Source of the DNA: Sphingobacterium olei | Lineage (GTDB): Bacteria > Bacteroidota > Bacteroidia > Sphingobacteriales > Sphingobacteriaceae | Length of the DNA stretch: 64,000 bases | Direction: 5' to 3' | NCBI RefSeq assembly: GCF_005048855.1 | Contig: NZ_SUME01000001.1 | Location: 372,001-436,000 of the forward strand | Notes under the pieces: model-generated | What the model was told of the DNA's origin: nothing | Databases searched by the model: none | What the model saw: only the letters and a program-made list of their open reading frames with translations | Part shown: piece after piece, positions 17,574-28,100 of the stretch | Numbering within the stretch: position 1 is the first letter of the stretch | Layout: the number at the start of each line of letters is the position of its first letter | Program-made: the position numbers and the translations under genes

Positions 17574-19250
17574 ATGATAAAGAAACTGATTTTACTTGTA
17601 TTGATATGTGGAGGAATCGCATGGATGGCGAAAGCCCAACAGCCTTTTACCACTACATTTGATGTAGCAAAACAATATCTGAAAATTCCGATAAAAAACG
17701 GTGCGCCCAAACGCAATGTGGATATCTTCTTAAATAATGAAAAAATAAGGGGTTTTAATGTCGAGCTCGCCGAGGATGAGCCAGACTGGTTTGCCTACCT
17801 GTATGTGGGCGACTGGAAAGGTGCTACCTTAGCCATTAAGGTAGACTCGTTGCGTGCGCAAAGCAAGGTGTTTGCCCCGGTTATGCAAACTGAAACGAAC
17901 AGCAATAAATCGGATTATCGAGAAGTTCGTCGTGCGCAGTTCCACTTCTCTCCGCGACGTGGATGGATTAATGATCCGAATGGTCTGGCTTATTACAAAG
18001 GCGAGTATCACCTCTTTTTTCAGCATAATCCATACGGCACGAACTGGGGAAATATGCATTGGGGGCATGCCGTGTCAAAAGATCTAGTACATTGGAAAGA
18101 ATTGGATGTAGCGTTGTATCCGGATAGTTTTGGTACCATGTTCAGCGGTGGTGGGGTCGTGGATTCCAACAACACGAGTGGCCTCGCGAATGGGGCGAAT
18201 AAACCCTTGGTGCTATTTTATACAGCTGCGGAAAAGACTTGGGAGCAGGGCCTGGCCTATAGTGTAGATGGCAGAAAATTTGAAAAATTGCCACATACGA
18301 TAGTGGATAAAATTACGGATGGAAACCGGGACCCCAAAGTGATATGGCACGAACCTACCCAGCGTTGGGTAATGGTGCTTTACGTAACGGAACCGGATGA
18401 GCTGCATACCATGCACTTCTTTACGTCTCCGGATATGAAATCGTGGACATTTGTGAGTAAGATTATTGGTGGAAAGGGAAATGACCGATACATGCACGAA
18501 TGTCCTGAGTTTTTCGAATTAGCGGTGGATGGTGACCCCACTAACAAGAAGTGGGTTTTAACAGGGGCAAATAGTCAATACGCTGTTGGTACGTTTGATG
18601 GGAAAACCTTTGTGCCGGTGGAAGAACGGTTGTTTAGCCAGTTTGGCAGAGATTACTACGCACCACAGACGTTTAGCAATGAACCCAAGGGGCGGCGTAT
18701 AGAAATTGGCTGGTGGCGTACACATACCAACCAACATGGCGCGGCTTTTAATCAATCCATGAGCATTCCGATGGAACTTAAGTTGAGGCAGACGGACCAT
18801 GGAATTCGAATAGTGCGTACGCCTGTTGAAGAACTAAAGGCACTGAGAACGAAATCCACGAAGTTACCAACAAGCGTGCTCGCTCCGGAAACGGACAATC
18901 CGTTGGCCGCGTTGCGCGCGGAAACGGCCGAAATTAAGCTGCTGATCAAACCTCAACAGGCGGATTCTATTCAGATCAATGTACGCGGACTGCAGATCAA
19001 CTACCATGTCGGCAAACAGGAACTGGAAATTGACAACGTTCGCGCGTATGTACCTTCGAAAGATGGTAAACAGGAATTTACCATCTTTGTAGATCGTACC
19101 GGTGTTGAGGTATTTGCTGCTAATGGTGAAGTATTTATGCCGGTTAATTATAATCTGGAGCCGGCCAACAGATCGTATGGGATTCGCGTTCATGGCGGAT
19201 CTGCTACGATGGAAACGTTTGAATTTCACGAACTAAAAAGTATATGGTAA
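17574..19250 (+). CDS. GH32 fructan hydrolase with N-terminal DUF4980-like domain (periplasmic)
   Basis: A 558-residue glycoside hydrolase family 32 enzyme. A type I signal peptide ends MAKAQ. Residues about 25-105 match the small beta domain (DUF4980) found before many Bacteroidota GH32 modules. The five-bladed propeller carries the nucleophile motif WINDPNG (near 130), NRDPK (near 252) and HECPEF (near 308, acid/base Glu), followed by a C-terminal beta-sandwich. It should release fructose from the non-reducing end of oligosaccharides in the periplasm, supplying the ligand for the sensor. The last seven bases overlap the next GH32 gene, which implies coupled translation. Confidence 0.92.
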   Translation: MIKKLILLVLICGGIAWMAKAQQPFTTTFDVAKQYLKIPIKNGAPKRNVDIFLNNEKIRGFNVELAEDEPDWFAYLYVGDWKGATLAIKVDSLRAQSKVFAPVMQTETNSNKSDYREVRRAQFHFSPRRGWINDPNGLAYYKGEYHLFFQHNPYGTNWGNMHWGHAVSKDLVHWKELDVALYPDSFGTMFSGGGVVDSNNTSGLANGANKPLVLFYTAAEKTWEQGLAYSVDGRKFEKLPHTIVDKITDGNRDPKVIWHEPTQRWVMVLYVTEPDELHTMHFFTSPDMKSWTFVSKIIGGKGNDRYMHECPEFFELAVDGDPTNKKWVLTGANSQYAVGTFDGKTFVPVEERLFSQFGRDYYAPQTFSNEPKGRRIEIGWWRTHTNQHGAAFNQSMSIPMELKLRQTDHGIRIVRTPVEELKALRTKSTKLPTSVLAPETDNPLAALRAETAEIKLLIKPQQADSIQINVRGLQINYHVGKQELEIDNVRAYVPSKDGKQEFTIFVDRTGVEVFAANGEVFMPVNYNLEPANRSYGIRVHGGSATMETFEFHELKSIW

Positions 19251-20755
19251 TGATAAGATATATTAGTACAATCGTAATCTTAATGGTTTTGAATGCCTGC
19301 AATGGGCCTTCAAATGAAGAAGCGCAGCTGGAAGACTATCGTCCGGCCTACCATTTTACGCCAAAGAAAGGCTGGATGAATGATCCGAACGGACTGGTTT
19401 TCATTGATGGCGTGTATCATCTTTTTTTTCAACATAACCCCGACAGCACCGTTTGGGGGCCTATGCATTGGGGGCACGCTACAAGTACTGATTTGATACA
19501 TTGGGAGGAACAGCCTATTGCCTTATTTCCCGATAGTCTGGGTACCATCTTTTCGGGTAGTGCTGTGATCGACAGGGATAATACCGCTGGATTTGGCAAG
19601 GATGCGCTGGTGGCCATTTTTACACACCACAACCACGATATCGAAAAACAGCAAACGGGCCTTCACCAATATCAAAGTATTGCATATAGCCTTGACAAAG
19701 GCATTACCTGGACAAAATATAGCGGTAATCCTGTGCTACCGAATCCCGGGATATGGGATTTCCGCGATCCAAAGGTCATGTGGCACGAAGAGGGTCAACA
19801 ATGGATTATGACCTTAGCGACCAAACAGACTATTACATTCTATGGCTCGAAAAACTTGAAAGAATGGACACGGCTGAGTGAGTTTGGCGAAAATATAGGG
19901 GCACATGGTGGCGTATGGGAATGCCCGGATTTACTTCAATTCGCTACGCCAGAAGGGGATAAATGGGTGTTATTGGTGAGCATCAATCCCGGAGGGCCGA
20001 ATGCGGGCTCCGCGACGCAATATTTCGTCGGAGATTTTGATGGGAAAACGTTTACAACAACGCAGCAGGACATTAAATGGATGGATTACGGGCCGGATAA
20101 TTATGCGGGTGTAACCTTCTCGAATACGGCAAATCGAAAGATTCTGATCGGGTGGATGAGCAACTGGGAATACGCCAATGTAGTGCCTGCCTCTACCTGG
20201 CGTAGCGGAATGACAATAGCCCGGGAATTGGGACTTGAAGAACACGACGGACAGTGGCTGCTGACCGCTGTCCCAGTTAAAGAACTGGATAGGGTACTGG
20301 AAGATAGCGATGTGATAGAACGTATTGATGTGGAAAAAGAATTGGATCTGAGCACAGAGGTGATGCCACTCAACAATACATTCGAGGGTTCTTTCGTTAT
20401 GCAAAAAACGACCGGATTCGAGATTCAGTTGGCAAATGAAAGTGGAGAGCAACTGTCATTTGGCTATGACCAATCAAAGAACGAGTATTACATCGATCGA
20501 TCAAAAGCCGGCGATGCCTCCTTCAATGAAACATTCCCGAAGCGGGCAGTGGCTGCGCGAATCGGGTCGCCAGCTCCGCTTGCATTTCGTTTTCTTATAG
20601 ATCGAAATTCAATTGAAATATTTGCCGATCAGGGGAAAATCAACATGAGCGCGTTGTTTTTTGCGAAGGATGCTTTCTCCAAAATGAATTTCCGCGTAGA
20701 TGATCTCACTACGATAGAAAATCTGCAAGTAAAGGGTGTTAATGTAAAGAAATAA
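19244..20755 (+). CDS. GH32 fructan hydrolase, lipoprotein (probably surface)
   Basis: A 503-residue GH32 enzyme with a lipoprotein signal ending LNACNGPSNEEAQLED. The acidic residues shortly after the cysteine resemble the lipoprotein export signal that sends proteins to the surface in Bacteroidota. The catalytic motifs are WMNDPNG (near 44), FRDPKV (near 174) and WECPDL (near 226). A C-terminal beta-sandwich follows (about 350-500). The gene overlaps the preceding one by seven bases; ATG 19250 is an alternative start just after the overlap. Exo- or endo-activity cannot be read from sequence, but a surface lipoprotein GH32 is the place where an endo-acting enzyme would be expected. Confidence 0.9.
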   Translation: MVMIRYISTIVILMVLNACNGPSNEEAQLEDYRPAYHFTPKKGWMNDPNGLVFIDGVYHLFFQHNPDSTVWGPMHWGHATSTDLIHWEEQPIALFPDSLGTIFSGSAVIDRDNTAGFGKDALVAIFTHHNHDIEKQQTGLHQYQSIAYSLDKGITWTKYSGNPVLPNPGIWDFRDPKVMWHEEGQQWIMTLATKQTITFYGSKNLKEWTRLSEFGENIGAHGGVWECPDLLQFATPEGDKWVLLVSINPGGPNAGSATQYFVGDFDGKTFTTTQQDIKWMDYGPDNYAGVTFSNTANRKILIGWMSNWEYANVVPASTWRSGMTIARELGLEEHDGQWLLTAVPVKELDRVLEDSDVIERIDVEKELDLSTEVMPLNNTFEGSFVMQKTTGFEIQLANESGEQLSFGYDQSKNEYYIDRSKAGDASFNETFPKRAVAARIGSPAPLAFRFLIDRNSIEIFADQGKINMSALFFAKDAFSKMNFRVDDLTTIENLQVKGVNVKK

Positions 20756-21086
20756 ACATAGGTTCTACGGAGTAGGTCTCTACTTTCCTGATCTCGTCTG
20801 GTGCCGATCCGAATATACACTATCGGAAATAAGCATTTATTTAGACGAGAAGAATGGCGCGACATAATCTTCTTTCTGGCGTTAGCTGTAGGAGTTGTCA
20901 CACTGGCGATAGTAACATCGTCGTCATCGCGATGAGCGCAGCGAAGTGGCAATCTTACAAGCTTTATTTTCCAATAACTTCTCCAACGATAAGCCGTGTG
21001 GTGTGATGGAATACTCGACCGTAAGCGAAAAGGTGCTGGCATTCGTAGCTTGGGGCAGACGGAAGTAAGCTATCCTGCGCGGTGTA
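20756..21086. other. Convergent intergenic region with one REP-like repeat
   Basis: This lies between the end of the second GH32 gene and the end of the ankyrin gene on the other strand. It holds one diverged copy of the dispersed repeat (20905-20960). I find no gene, and no clear terminator with a T-run. Confidence 0.6.
20905..20960 (+). repeat. Dispersed REP-like element, diverged copy
   Basis: The segment reads cATCGTCGTCATCGCGA, then a variant middle, then GTGGCAATCTTAC. It aligns with the copies at 36024-36090 and 38345-38411. It lies between two convergent genes. Confidence 0.65.
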
Positions 21087-22211
21087 CTATTGAAGCATAC
21101 GCGCAATCGCTGTAAAACCTTTACGCTGCGCGTGTTGGAGCGCAGTGACGCCGTCGTGATCCGGCATATCCAGCTTAGCGCCTGCATCTTTAAGGATCTG
21201 TACGATCTCTTGGTAAGGGGCACTGCCATCTCCCAAGATCACCGTCTCCAGTAATGCCGTCCAGCCTAACCGGTTAATATGATCGATCGGGTAATTTTTG
21301 GTGTTGGCAAGCAACCGAACGGTCTCTACATGGCCGCGCTCACAGGCGGGAATCAGTGCCGAGCCATGGTAGCGATTGAATATTTCAAAGTTTGCTCCGT
21401 TGTCTAGATACAGCTGCACCAATTCGGTCTGCCCGCTGGCGCCCGCATATAGAAATGGACTGTCCTTATTGTCTGCCTGCTGATTGACATCGGCGCCATG
21501 TGCGACCAATAGCTCAGCCATATCGACAAGTCGGTTATTGGTGGCGATCAGTAAGAGTGAACGTTGATTATCGTCCGTTATGTTGACACTGGCACCACTT
21601 TCTAAGGCTTGCTCAACGGCAGCTAGATCATTGGTCTCGACGAGTTTTATCATTTCGGCTGTGTTCATCGTGATTGGTTTTTGGTTACTAAATTTTGCTT
21701 CCCACCAGGTTTTTATTTCGGCTTTTCGCACAGGGTCTGTTTTAGGACAGCTGGTCAGGAAAGAGGGATATTCTTTTCCTAGCCGGTAAGCATCGATCAA
21801 ATCCATGGCATGACCACCGATTGTTGCTGAATCTTTGAGGGGCAGTGTTGATGCAAGTACGCTGACGGCGCATTTGGCCGGTTCTTTACTATCGATAAGT
21901 TTCATCAAGTACGCCAGCTCCTTTCTCTGGATCCACGTGCTGGGAGCCTGGTTAACTAACGACAATAGGTTGATGGCAACAGTATTGGTCTCTGAATCGG
22001 TTTTCTTTAGTTTTTCAATATATTCGGCGACGTTGGTATTCAGAAAGTTAACGTGAAACGGGCCGCGAAATGCAGCCGTATCGACGAAATGCGTCTTCTC
22101 TGAATCCATCATCTGGGCAGTAGCGTACAACGAAGACACGATCAGCGCCACAGAGAGACACATGATCTTATGTGTATTATTTTTTTTGAAGATGGAAGCC
22201 ATTGCTATCAT
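21087..22211 (-). CDS. Secreted or periplasmic ankyrin-repeat protein
   Basis: A 374-residue protein with a signal peptide (SVALIVSSLYATAQ). ATG 22202 is an equally good start three codons in. The N-terminal half (about 35-185) is helical and unrecognised; it ends with CPKTDPVRKAEIKTWWEAKF. The C-terminal half has five or six ankyrin repeats (about 190-374), each with the usual pattern such as DDNQRSLLLIATNNRLVDMAELLVA. Such proteins mediate protein-protein contacts, and no partner is evident. No signs of an operon were found: it is monocistronic and convergent with the GH32 gene. Confidence 0.82.
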   Translation of the reverse strand: MIAMASIFKKNNTHKIMCLSVALIVSSLYATAQMMDSEKTHFVDTAAFRGPFHVNFLNTNVAEYIEKLKKTDSETNTVAINLLSLVNQAPSTWIQRKELAYLMKLIDSKEPAKCAVSVLASTLPLKDSATIGGHAMDLIDAYRLGKEYPSFLTSCPKTDPVRKAEIKTWWEAKFSNQKPITMNTAEMIKLVETNDLAAVEQALESGASVNITDDNQRSLLLIATNNRLVDMAELLVAHGADVNQQADNKDSPFLYAGASGQTELVQLYLDNGANFEIFNRYHGSALIPACERGHVETVRLLANTKNYPIDHINRLGWTALLETVILGDGSAPYQEIVQILKDAGAKLDMPDHDGVTALQHAQRKGFTAIARMLQ

Positions 22212-22288
22212 AAAACATACTAACGTAATGCAAAACTAAATCTACCCCTTGAAAACCCCATATCCGTTTGGCGACCAGCGTATTCGCG

Positions 22289-22501
22289 CTACTCGGTCTT
22301 GCCTTTGAGCGAAGCGTAGATCGCCATGGCATGCCCGTGCCCTAACTCAAATTCTTCTTTTAGCCAATTGGTGATCTCCGTTGCTTTTACCGTCAGATCA
22401 CCATTTTCCAGAAATCCTTTTTCCTCAGCCAGTTTTTTGAAGTCTTCCGGAGATTTACCTGTCTTTTTTTGAATGTTGTCAATATAAGCTTGAAACGACA
22501 T
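22289..22501 (-). CDS. Small DUF4287-domain protein
   Basis: A 70-residue acidic protein matching DUF4287 over its full length: SFQAYIDNIQKKTGKSPEDF, then ITNWLKEEFELGHGHAMAIY. The same domain is found alone or fused to a DUF5655 domain in many bacteria, and its function is unknown. It lies 78 bases upstream of the ankyrin gene on the same strand and is divergent from yjbQ. Confidence 0.85.
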   Translation of the reverse strand: MSFQAYIDNIQKKTGKSPEDFKKLAEEKGFLENGDLTVKATEITNWLKEEFELGHGHAMAIYASLKGKTE

Positions 22502-22635
22502 AGTAATTTATGTTTACTGTTATTTGATTCGTAATAGTAAATATACGAGATATTTTTTTAAATGTCTTTTGTCATTGTTGCTTTGGAGGGCTTTAAATTT
22601 ATGTCGATCTTAGATAAGTAAACAGAGAACTCGAT

Positions 22636-23058
22636 ATGAAGATATACCAACATACACTGCGGGTCGCAGCTAAGCCCAGGGGATTTCACCTGATTACTAA
22701 AAACGTAGTGGAGGCTCTTCCTGAAATTGCTTCCATCGATGTAGGCATCTGCCAGGTGTTTATACAGCATACCTCGGCATCGCTTACGATTAATGAAAAT
22801 GCAGACCCTACCGTACGACTCGACTTCGAAACTTTTTTTAACAAGACCGTTAGCGAAAACGATCCCGATTATCTGCACGATTACGAAGGGTCGGACGATA
22901 TGCCAGCCCATCTGAAAAGCGCGCTATTGGGTTGCTCATTAACCATACCCATCAGCAATGGCCGGTTGAACCTGGGCACCTGGCAAGGCATCTACCTGTG
23001 CGAACACCGGGATCATGGAGGTGCCCGGCAGCTGGTGGTTACTGCATGGGGAAGCTAA
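22636..23058 (+). CDS. yjbQ: YjbQ/UPF0047 family protein (secondary thiamine-phosphate synthase)
   Basis: A 140-residue UPF0047 protein. The conserved QVFIQHTSASLTINENADP, DYLHDYEGSDDMPAHLKS and LGTWQGIYLCEHRDHGG carry the His, Asp and Glu residues of the family metal/active site. E. coli YjbQ has weak thiamine-phosphate synthase activity, and the true role is unsettled. The protein is cytoplasmic, its length is normal for the family, and the gene stands alone. A TTTTG at 22567 and TAAATTTA at 22594 may form its promoter. Confidence 0.92.
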   Translation: MKIYQHTLRVAAKPRGFHLITKNVVEALPEIASIDVGICQVFIQHTSASLTINENADPTVRLDFETFFNKTVSENDPDYLHDYEGSDDMPAHLKSALLGCSLTIPISNGRLNLGTWQGIYLCEHRDHGGARQLVVTAWGS

Positions 23059-23309
23059 CCACACGCTAGAATGCTGGTGTCGCGAAAGTGATAACGACAT
23101 TTTTGTGGTGGTAACGGCACTTGCACCGATGGTGCTAGACGGATCGTTGCACGGTAAGGTGTAACCCAACTACTGTTTTTTCTGAGACAGGATTCGTAAA
23201 TACAAAGCATTTTTTATATGTTTGAACAACCGTATACAAGGAAAAGATGCTGGCTTGATGGATCAGTATCTGATCATAACAAATTATTGGGGTGTCCTAG
23301 ACTTTCGAA

Positions 23310-23921
23310 ATGGAAGATGAATCACAGTGGTGGGAAATGTTTCGCATGGGCGATGAAACATCGTTCAAACGTATTTTTGAACGGTATCAATCGCTATTGT
23401 TTAACTACGGCTATAAGTTTACGCAGGATGAAAACCTAATAGATGATTGCGTGCAAGAGCTTTTTGTAAAGCTATGGTACAACCGCGAGAACCTAGGCGA
23501 CACGGCCTCGGTCAAAAACTATCTGTTTAAATCTTTTCGTCGGATGCTATCCCGTAAACTGGAACGGGCTAACCGTTTCTTCAGCATAAACGCGCTAACA
23601 TCTGAAAAGCTGCCGTTTGACATCGAACTGCCCGTCGATGTAGATTTGATGCGGAAGGAGCGGATCGCCGAAATACGGCAGCAACTTGCCCTGGCGTTGG
23701 ATAAAATGTCTCCGAGGCAACGGGAAATAATCCACCTCCGGTATTTTGAGGAAATGACATATGAAGAAATAGCCGACGTAATGGGGCTTTCTGTTAAAGA
23801 CACCTACAAGCTTTTTTACCGCGCGATGGACAGCCTACGCAAATATATCGGTAAGATTAATTTACTCGCTCTTCTTGCAATTATCGGACATCTGAAGGCG
23901 ACGAACATCTTAAAATCTTAA
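23310..23921 (+). CDS. ECF sigma-70 factor
   Basis: A 203-residue sigma factor of the Bacteroidota ECF type. Region 2 (about 18-85) includes LFNYGYKFTQDENLIDDCVQ. Region 4 (about 125-180) has MSPRQREIIHLRYFEEMTYE and the helix-turn-helix EIADVMGLSVKDTYKLFYRA. A hydrophobic tail follows (INLLALLAIIGHL). It is followed 157 bases later by a FecR anti-sigma gene and then a SusC with an STN domain. This is the standard trans-envelope relay in which ligand-bound SusC signals through FecR to free the sigma factor. Confidence 0.92.
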   Translation: MEDESQWWEMFRMGDETSFKRIFERYQSLLFNYGYKFTQDENLIDDCVQELFVKLWYNRENLGDTASVKNYLFKSFRRMLSRKLERANRFFSINALTSEKLPFDIELPVDVDLMRKERIAEIRQQLALALDKMSPRQREIIHLRYFEEMTYEEIADVMGLSVKDTYKLFYRAMDSLRKYIGKINLLALLAIIGHLKATNILKS

Positions 23922-24078
23922 TTTCCCAATTGCTTCTTTTAATGCTACGATTTAGCTGTTTGACAATCTTCTGTCAGATACGTTGAGATTTTTTTACCGT
24001 TCGTAGAAAAAAAATAAAAATAATTGAAATTCATTGGGGTAATTTTCATCATTCAGGTATACTATAATAAAGCAGCAC

Positions 24079-25107
24079 ATGAAAGCGACGTTTTCGACAT
24101 ATCAAAATTTTAAGGCGATAGACTTTTTTCAAGATGAGTATTTTTCCGCAAGCGCAGGATCATCGCTCGAAGCGGATCAAGAATTTTGGCAGGAGCTGGG
24201 TGCTGCTTATCCGGAGCTTCATCCCGAAATGGACACGGCGCGAAGTTGGATATTGCTGATAAAGCAACAACCCATAAAGCGTCAAACGGGTAGTATGCAG
24301 ATGCGTTGGCAGGGCATCCAAAATCAGCTGCAGGATTACGGACGTCGACAGGCGAGGGTACGGCGAATGCAGGCCGTAATCCGTTGGTCTGCATCCATAG
24401 CTGCACTGTTTCTTGCGGTTGCGCTGTTTTACGAAGTAAATCAGTTCGGTACAAAAAGCACAAAAACCACTTTCGGACAACGTCGGGAGGTGATTTTGCC
24501 AGACGAATCCTTGATCGATTTGAATAGCAATTCGACCTTATCGTATGTGCGGGATTGGAAATCGGATAAACCGAGGGAGGTATGGCTCACCGGTGAAGCC
24601 ATGTTCGAAGTGAAGCATACTGCCGTGCGCAATCGTCTACGGGAAAACGATCGATTCGTGGTGCGTGTGGCCGATCTGGCCCTTACTGTTCTGGGTACGA
24701 AATTTAATGTCAAAGAACGTCGTGGTCGCGTGGAAGTAACACTCTTCGAAGGAAGTTTGCAGATTACGGGAGGAAATGGCATCGAAAAAATGTTGCGGCC
24801 CGGCGAGACATTTGTCTACGATACATCGGTTAAAACGGAAACCTTGCTTAACAAGGATATGGCGAAAGTGTCGTCTTGGACTCGGGGAGAGTTGGATATC
24901 GAACACGCCAACTTATCCAATATTGTGGAAGTGCTCGAAGATAACTACGGGTATAAGGTCGTGTTAACGGATTCAGGCCTATTGGAAAAAAGGCTCACGG
25001 GTACGATTCCGATGACCAATGTGAAAGATATTCTTTTCGTGCTGAAGCACACGATGGACGTCAATATCCAGGTTAACGACAAGGAAATAACCATCAATTC
25101 AAAATAA
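24079..25107 (+). CDS. FecR-family anti-sigma regulator
   Basis: A 342-residue inner-membrane regulator. The cytoplasmic N-terminus (1-105) holds the sigma-binding region, a membrane helix spans about 107-127, the periplasmic FecR domain (about 137-240) has REVILPDESLIDLNSNSTL and VWLTGEAMFEVKH, and a C-terminal DUF4974 domain (about 270-342) has SNIVEVLEDNYGYKVVLTD. It should hold the upstream sigma factor inactive until signalled by the STN domain of the SusC encoded 22 bases downstream. The domain set is complete, in contrast to the second anti-sigma at 41799. Confidence 0.92.
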   Translation: MKATFSTYQNFKAIDFFQDEYFSASAGSSLEADQEFWQELGAAYPELHPEMDTARSWILLIKQQPIKRQTGSMQMRWQGIQNQLQDYGRRQARVRRMQAVIRWSASIAALFLAVALFYEVNQFGTKSTKTTFGQRREVILPDESLIDLNSNSTLSYVRDWKSDKPREVWLTGEAMFEVKHTAVRNRLRENDRFVVRVADLALTVLGTKFNVKERRGRVEVTLFEGSLQITGGNGIEKMLRPGETFVYDTSVKTETLLNKDMAKVSSWTRGELDIEHANLSNIVEVLEDNYGYKVVLTDSGLLEKRLTGTIPMTNVKDILFVLKHTMDVNIQVNDKEITINSK

Positions 25108-25129
25108 CAAGTACAATTAATTAACATTT

Positions 25130-28100
25130 ATGAAATCAAAATTACTGATGCTTTTTATCTTCCTGCTGGCCTACAGCGGCGGATATGCCCAAAGGAAGGT
25201 GAGCCTTGGACAAGCGTTAAACGACGTAACCCGAATCTATGGAACGAAGTTTTCGTATGAGGAAGGTTTATTGCGTGATGTGCAAGTAAATGCCGACCTA
25301 CTCCCGAAAAATAAAAATATTCCCGTGGAATCGGTATTGAAGGAACTTTTATACCCCAGTGGCTTTTTATTCTTATATGTGCAGAAAAACTATTATACGA
25401 TTATCCGCGATAGCCGCGCGAAAATAGACGGTGAGGATAATCGGTATTGGAAAGTTATTACCGGCCTTGTAAAAGATAGTAACGGAAAACCGCTGGTAGG
25501 GGTAACGGTTCTCCCGGATGGGGTCGGTGTTCGCAGTGGGGTATCCACAAGTAGCGACGGCCGGTATACGCTGCGCTTAACCCAACCGGCAGAGGCGCTT
25601 ACGTTTTCCTCGGTTGGTATGCAACCCCAACGACACGTTATTGGTAATAATACGCAGATCGATGTATCCATGGGGCAGGTGATAAACGAATTAGAGGAGG
25701 TCGCAGTGCTGTCTATGGGATATACGAAGTTGCCCAAAGATCGCGCGACGGGTTCGTTCGGGTCAATCTCTTCCGAACAAATTAAAGAAACTCCCGCCAT
25801 CAATATAATGGAGCGTATTCAAGGGCTAGTACCGGGCATGTATGTTGATCCTAAGAATAATACGATTCAAATACGGGGCATCAATAGTTTTGGCCTGGGA
25901 TCAACTAAAGATCCGCTTATCGTAATAGATGGTTTTCCGATGGCAGAAGTAGAAGACAATAGATTTCGTCTTGCCGAGAAAAATAATTTACAAGGGGGCG
26001 GCGGTGCTGTGTTACCTCAGCTTAATCCAAATGATATCGAAAGTATTACAGTGTTGAAAGATGCCGCGGCGGCTTCGATTTGGGGCGCAAAAGCAGCCAA
26101 TGGTGTGATTGTTATTGAAACAAAGAAAGGTAGAAATGCGCCAACGGTAGTAAACTTCTCGTCCACATTGAGTGTGTCTTCGCCTGCTAATCTGAATAGG
26201 TTGGATAGGATGTCCACGTCACAATATATTGATTTAGAAAGAGAGCTGTTTAACAAAAACATGATAAACGACAATGTAGACTTCTGGGGGCCTTTTAATA
26301 CAAATGCACCGCTTACAGAGTCCTTAGAATGGTTGTTTAGGGTGAACAGGGGCAGTGCAACGGAGATAGAACGGGACGCAGCACTTGACAAATTAGCTGC
26401 TGTAGACAACAGAAGCCAAATTCGTGACTATCTTTTGCAAAATGCTACCTCACAGCAATATAGTATGTCTTTTTCGGGAGGTTCTAACAAGACGAACTAT
26501 TTTTTGTCTGGAAATTACAGCAAGGATGTTCCTGTATTTCGTGCCAATAAGGGTGAAACGATGACGTTAACTTCGAATTTGACGAATTCATTATTCAATG
26601 ATCGAGTGAAGGTCGAAACGGGCATTAATTATAACTACGGCACATCATTGACCAATACGGCTGCGATTAATGCTTTGTCATCAAATCCGCAAATGGGAGG
26701 TCTTCTGCCCTATGATTTATTGAAGAATGAGTCGGGAGAAAATATTAAAAAATATCTGCGCTATCGTCCTGAGGTCATGCAAGAATTTGAACGCCAAGGC
26801 TATCTTGATTGGGCATATAGTCCCTTGGATGAGCTAGAAACATCAAATTATAATGACCAATCGCACCGTCTTCGTATGCACCTGAATCTTAATACGAAAT
26901 TGACGAGTTGGGCCAACTTATCGGTAATGGGGCAGTTGCAACGTGTATTGGAAAACGCAGAGAGTATAGACTACGTCGACAGTTACACGATGCGCAACAA
27001 CATTAACTATGGAACTACAGTAAACAGCGCAGGTAATTTGGTTTACAATTATCCGATGGGTGGAAATTTAAGAACCCGGAATTACAACGGTTCCCAATAT
27101 ATGGTGCGTACACAATTGAATATAGATGAGACCTTCGGTTTGCAAGATCAATATGCCCTAGCATTTATTGGCGGCGCAGAGATCAAACAGAATGACTACC
27201 GTTCGTCGGGAGGTAACTTTATAGGATTCGACCCGTTAACTTACGTCAATTCTGTTTACACGCCCAGTGGCAGATATGATACAGTAGACGGGTGGGGAGC
27301 AACGTTTCCAGCAAACGGGGTGGTTGCAAAAAATAAAACAAGGGCGCTATCCTATTATTCCAACGCATCATTCTCCGCGTTTAGAAGTAAATATGTTATT
27401 TCTGGGAGCGTACGGTTTGACGATTTTACAGTCGTTGGGGCTTCCCGTGAACAACGAGCTAAACCGCTCTGGTCGGTTGGCGGAAAGTGGGATGCAAAAC
27501 AAGAAGCCTTTTTAAAGGATGCTGCTTGGGCAGATGCACTGGGTCTGCGCGTGACCTACGGGGTAAACGGTACGTTGCCCCTAGGGATCGGAAGCGTTGT
27601 GGTCATCACAACGAGCCAGGATAACCAGACGGGCGAAGGGACGGCAGCAATTAGCTACCCTGCAAACAATCAGATAAGCTGGGAAAAGGTAAAAACCTTC
27701 AATATTGGGTTAGACTATGGAATTTGGGATAACCGATTGCAAGTTAATGTGGATTATTATACGAAGAGGTCATCGGATATTTTATATGAGCTTCCGTTCA
27801 ACCCGACCTACGGCTGGACACGCGTGCGCTTCAATAGTGCGAGTATGAAAGCGCACGGTATAGACTTAGGGCTGCGTGCTAATTGGTTGCGAGCGACGCC
27901 GCTGAAGTGGAACACCATGTTTAATTTCGGCTATAATACGAATGAAGTAACCGATTCACGGTTCGAGAAATCTACAAGTGTCCCACAATTGATCGCTGGA
28001 TCTATACCTATCGAAGGACACTCCACCGACTATATGTACGCGTACAATTGGGCTGGCTTAGATACCGACGGAAGATCACAGATATATAAAGCTGATGGCT

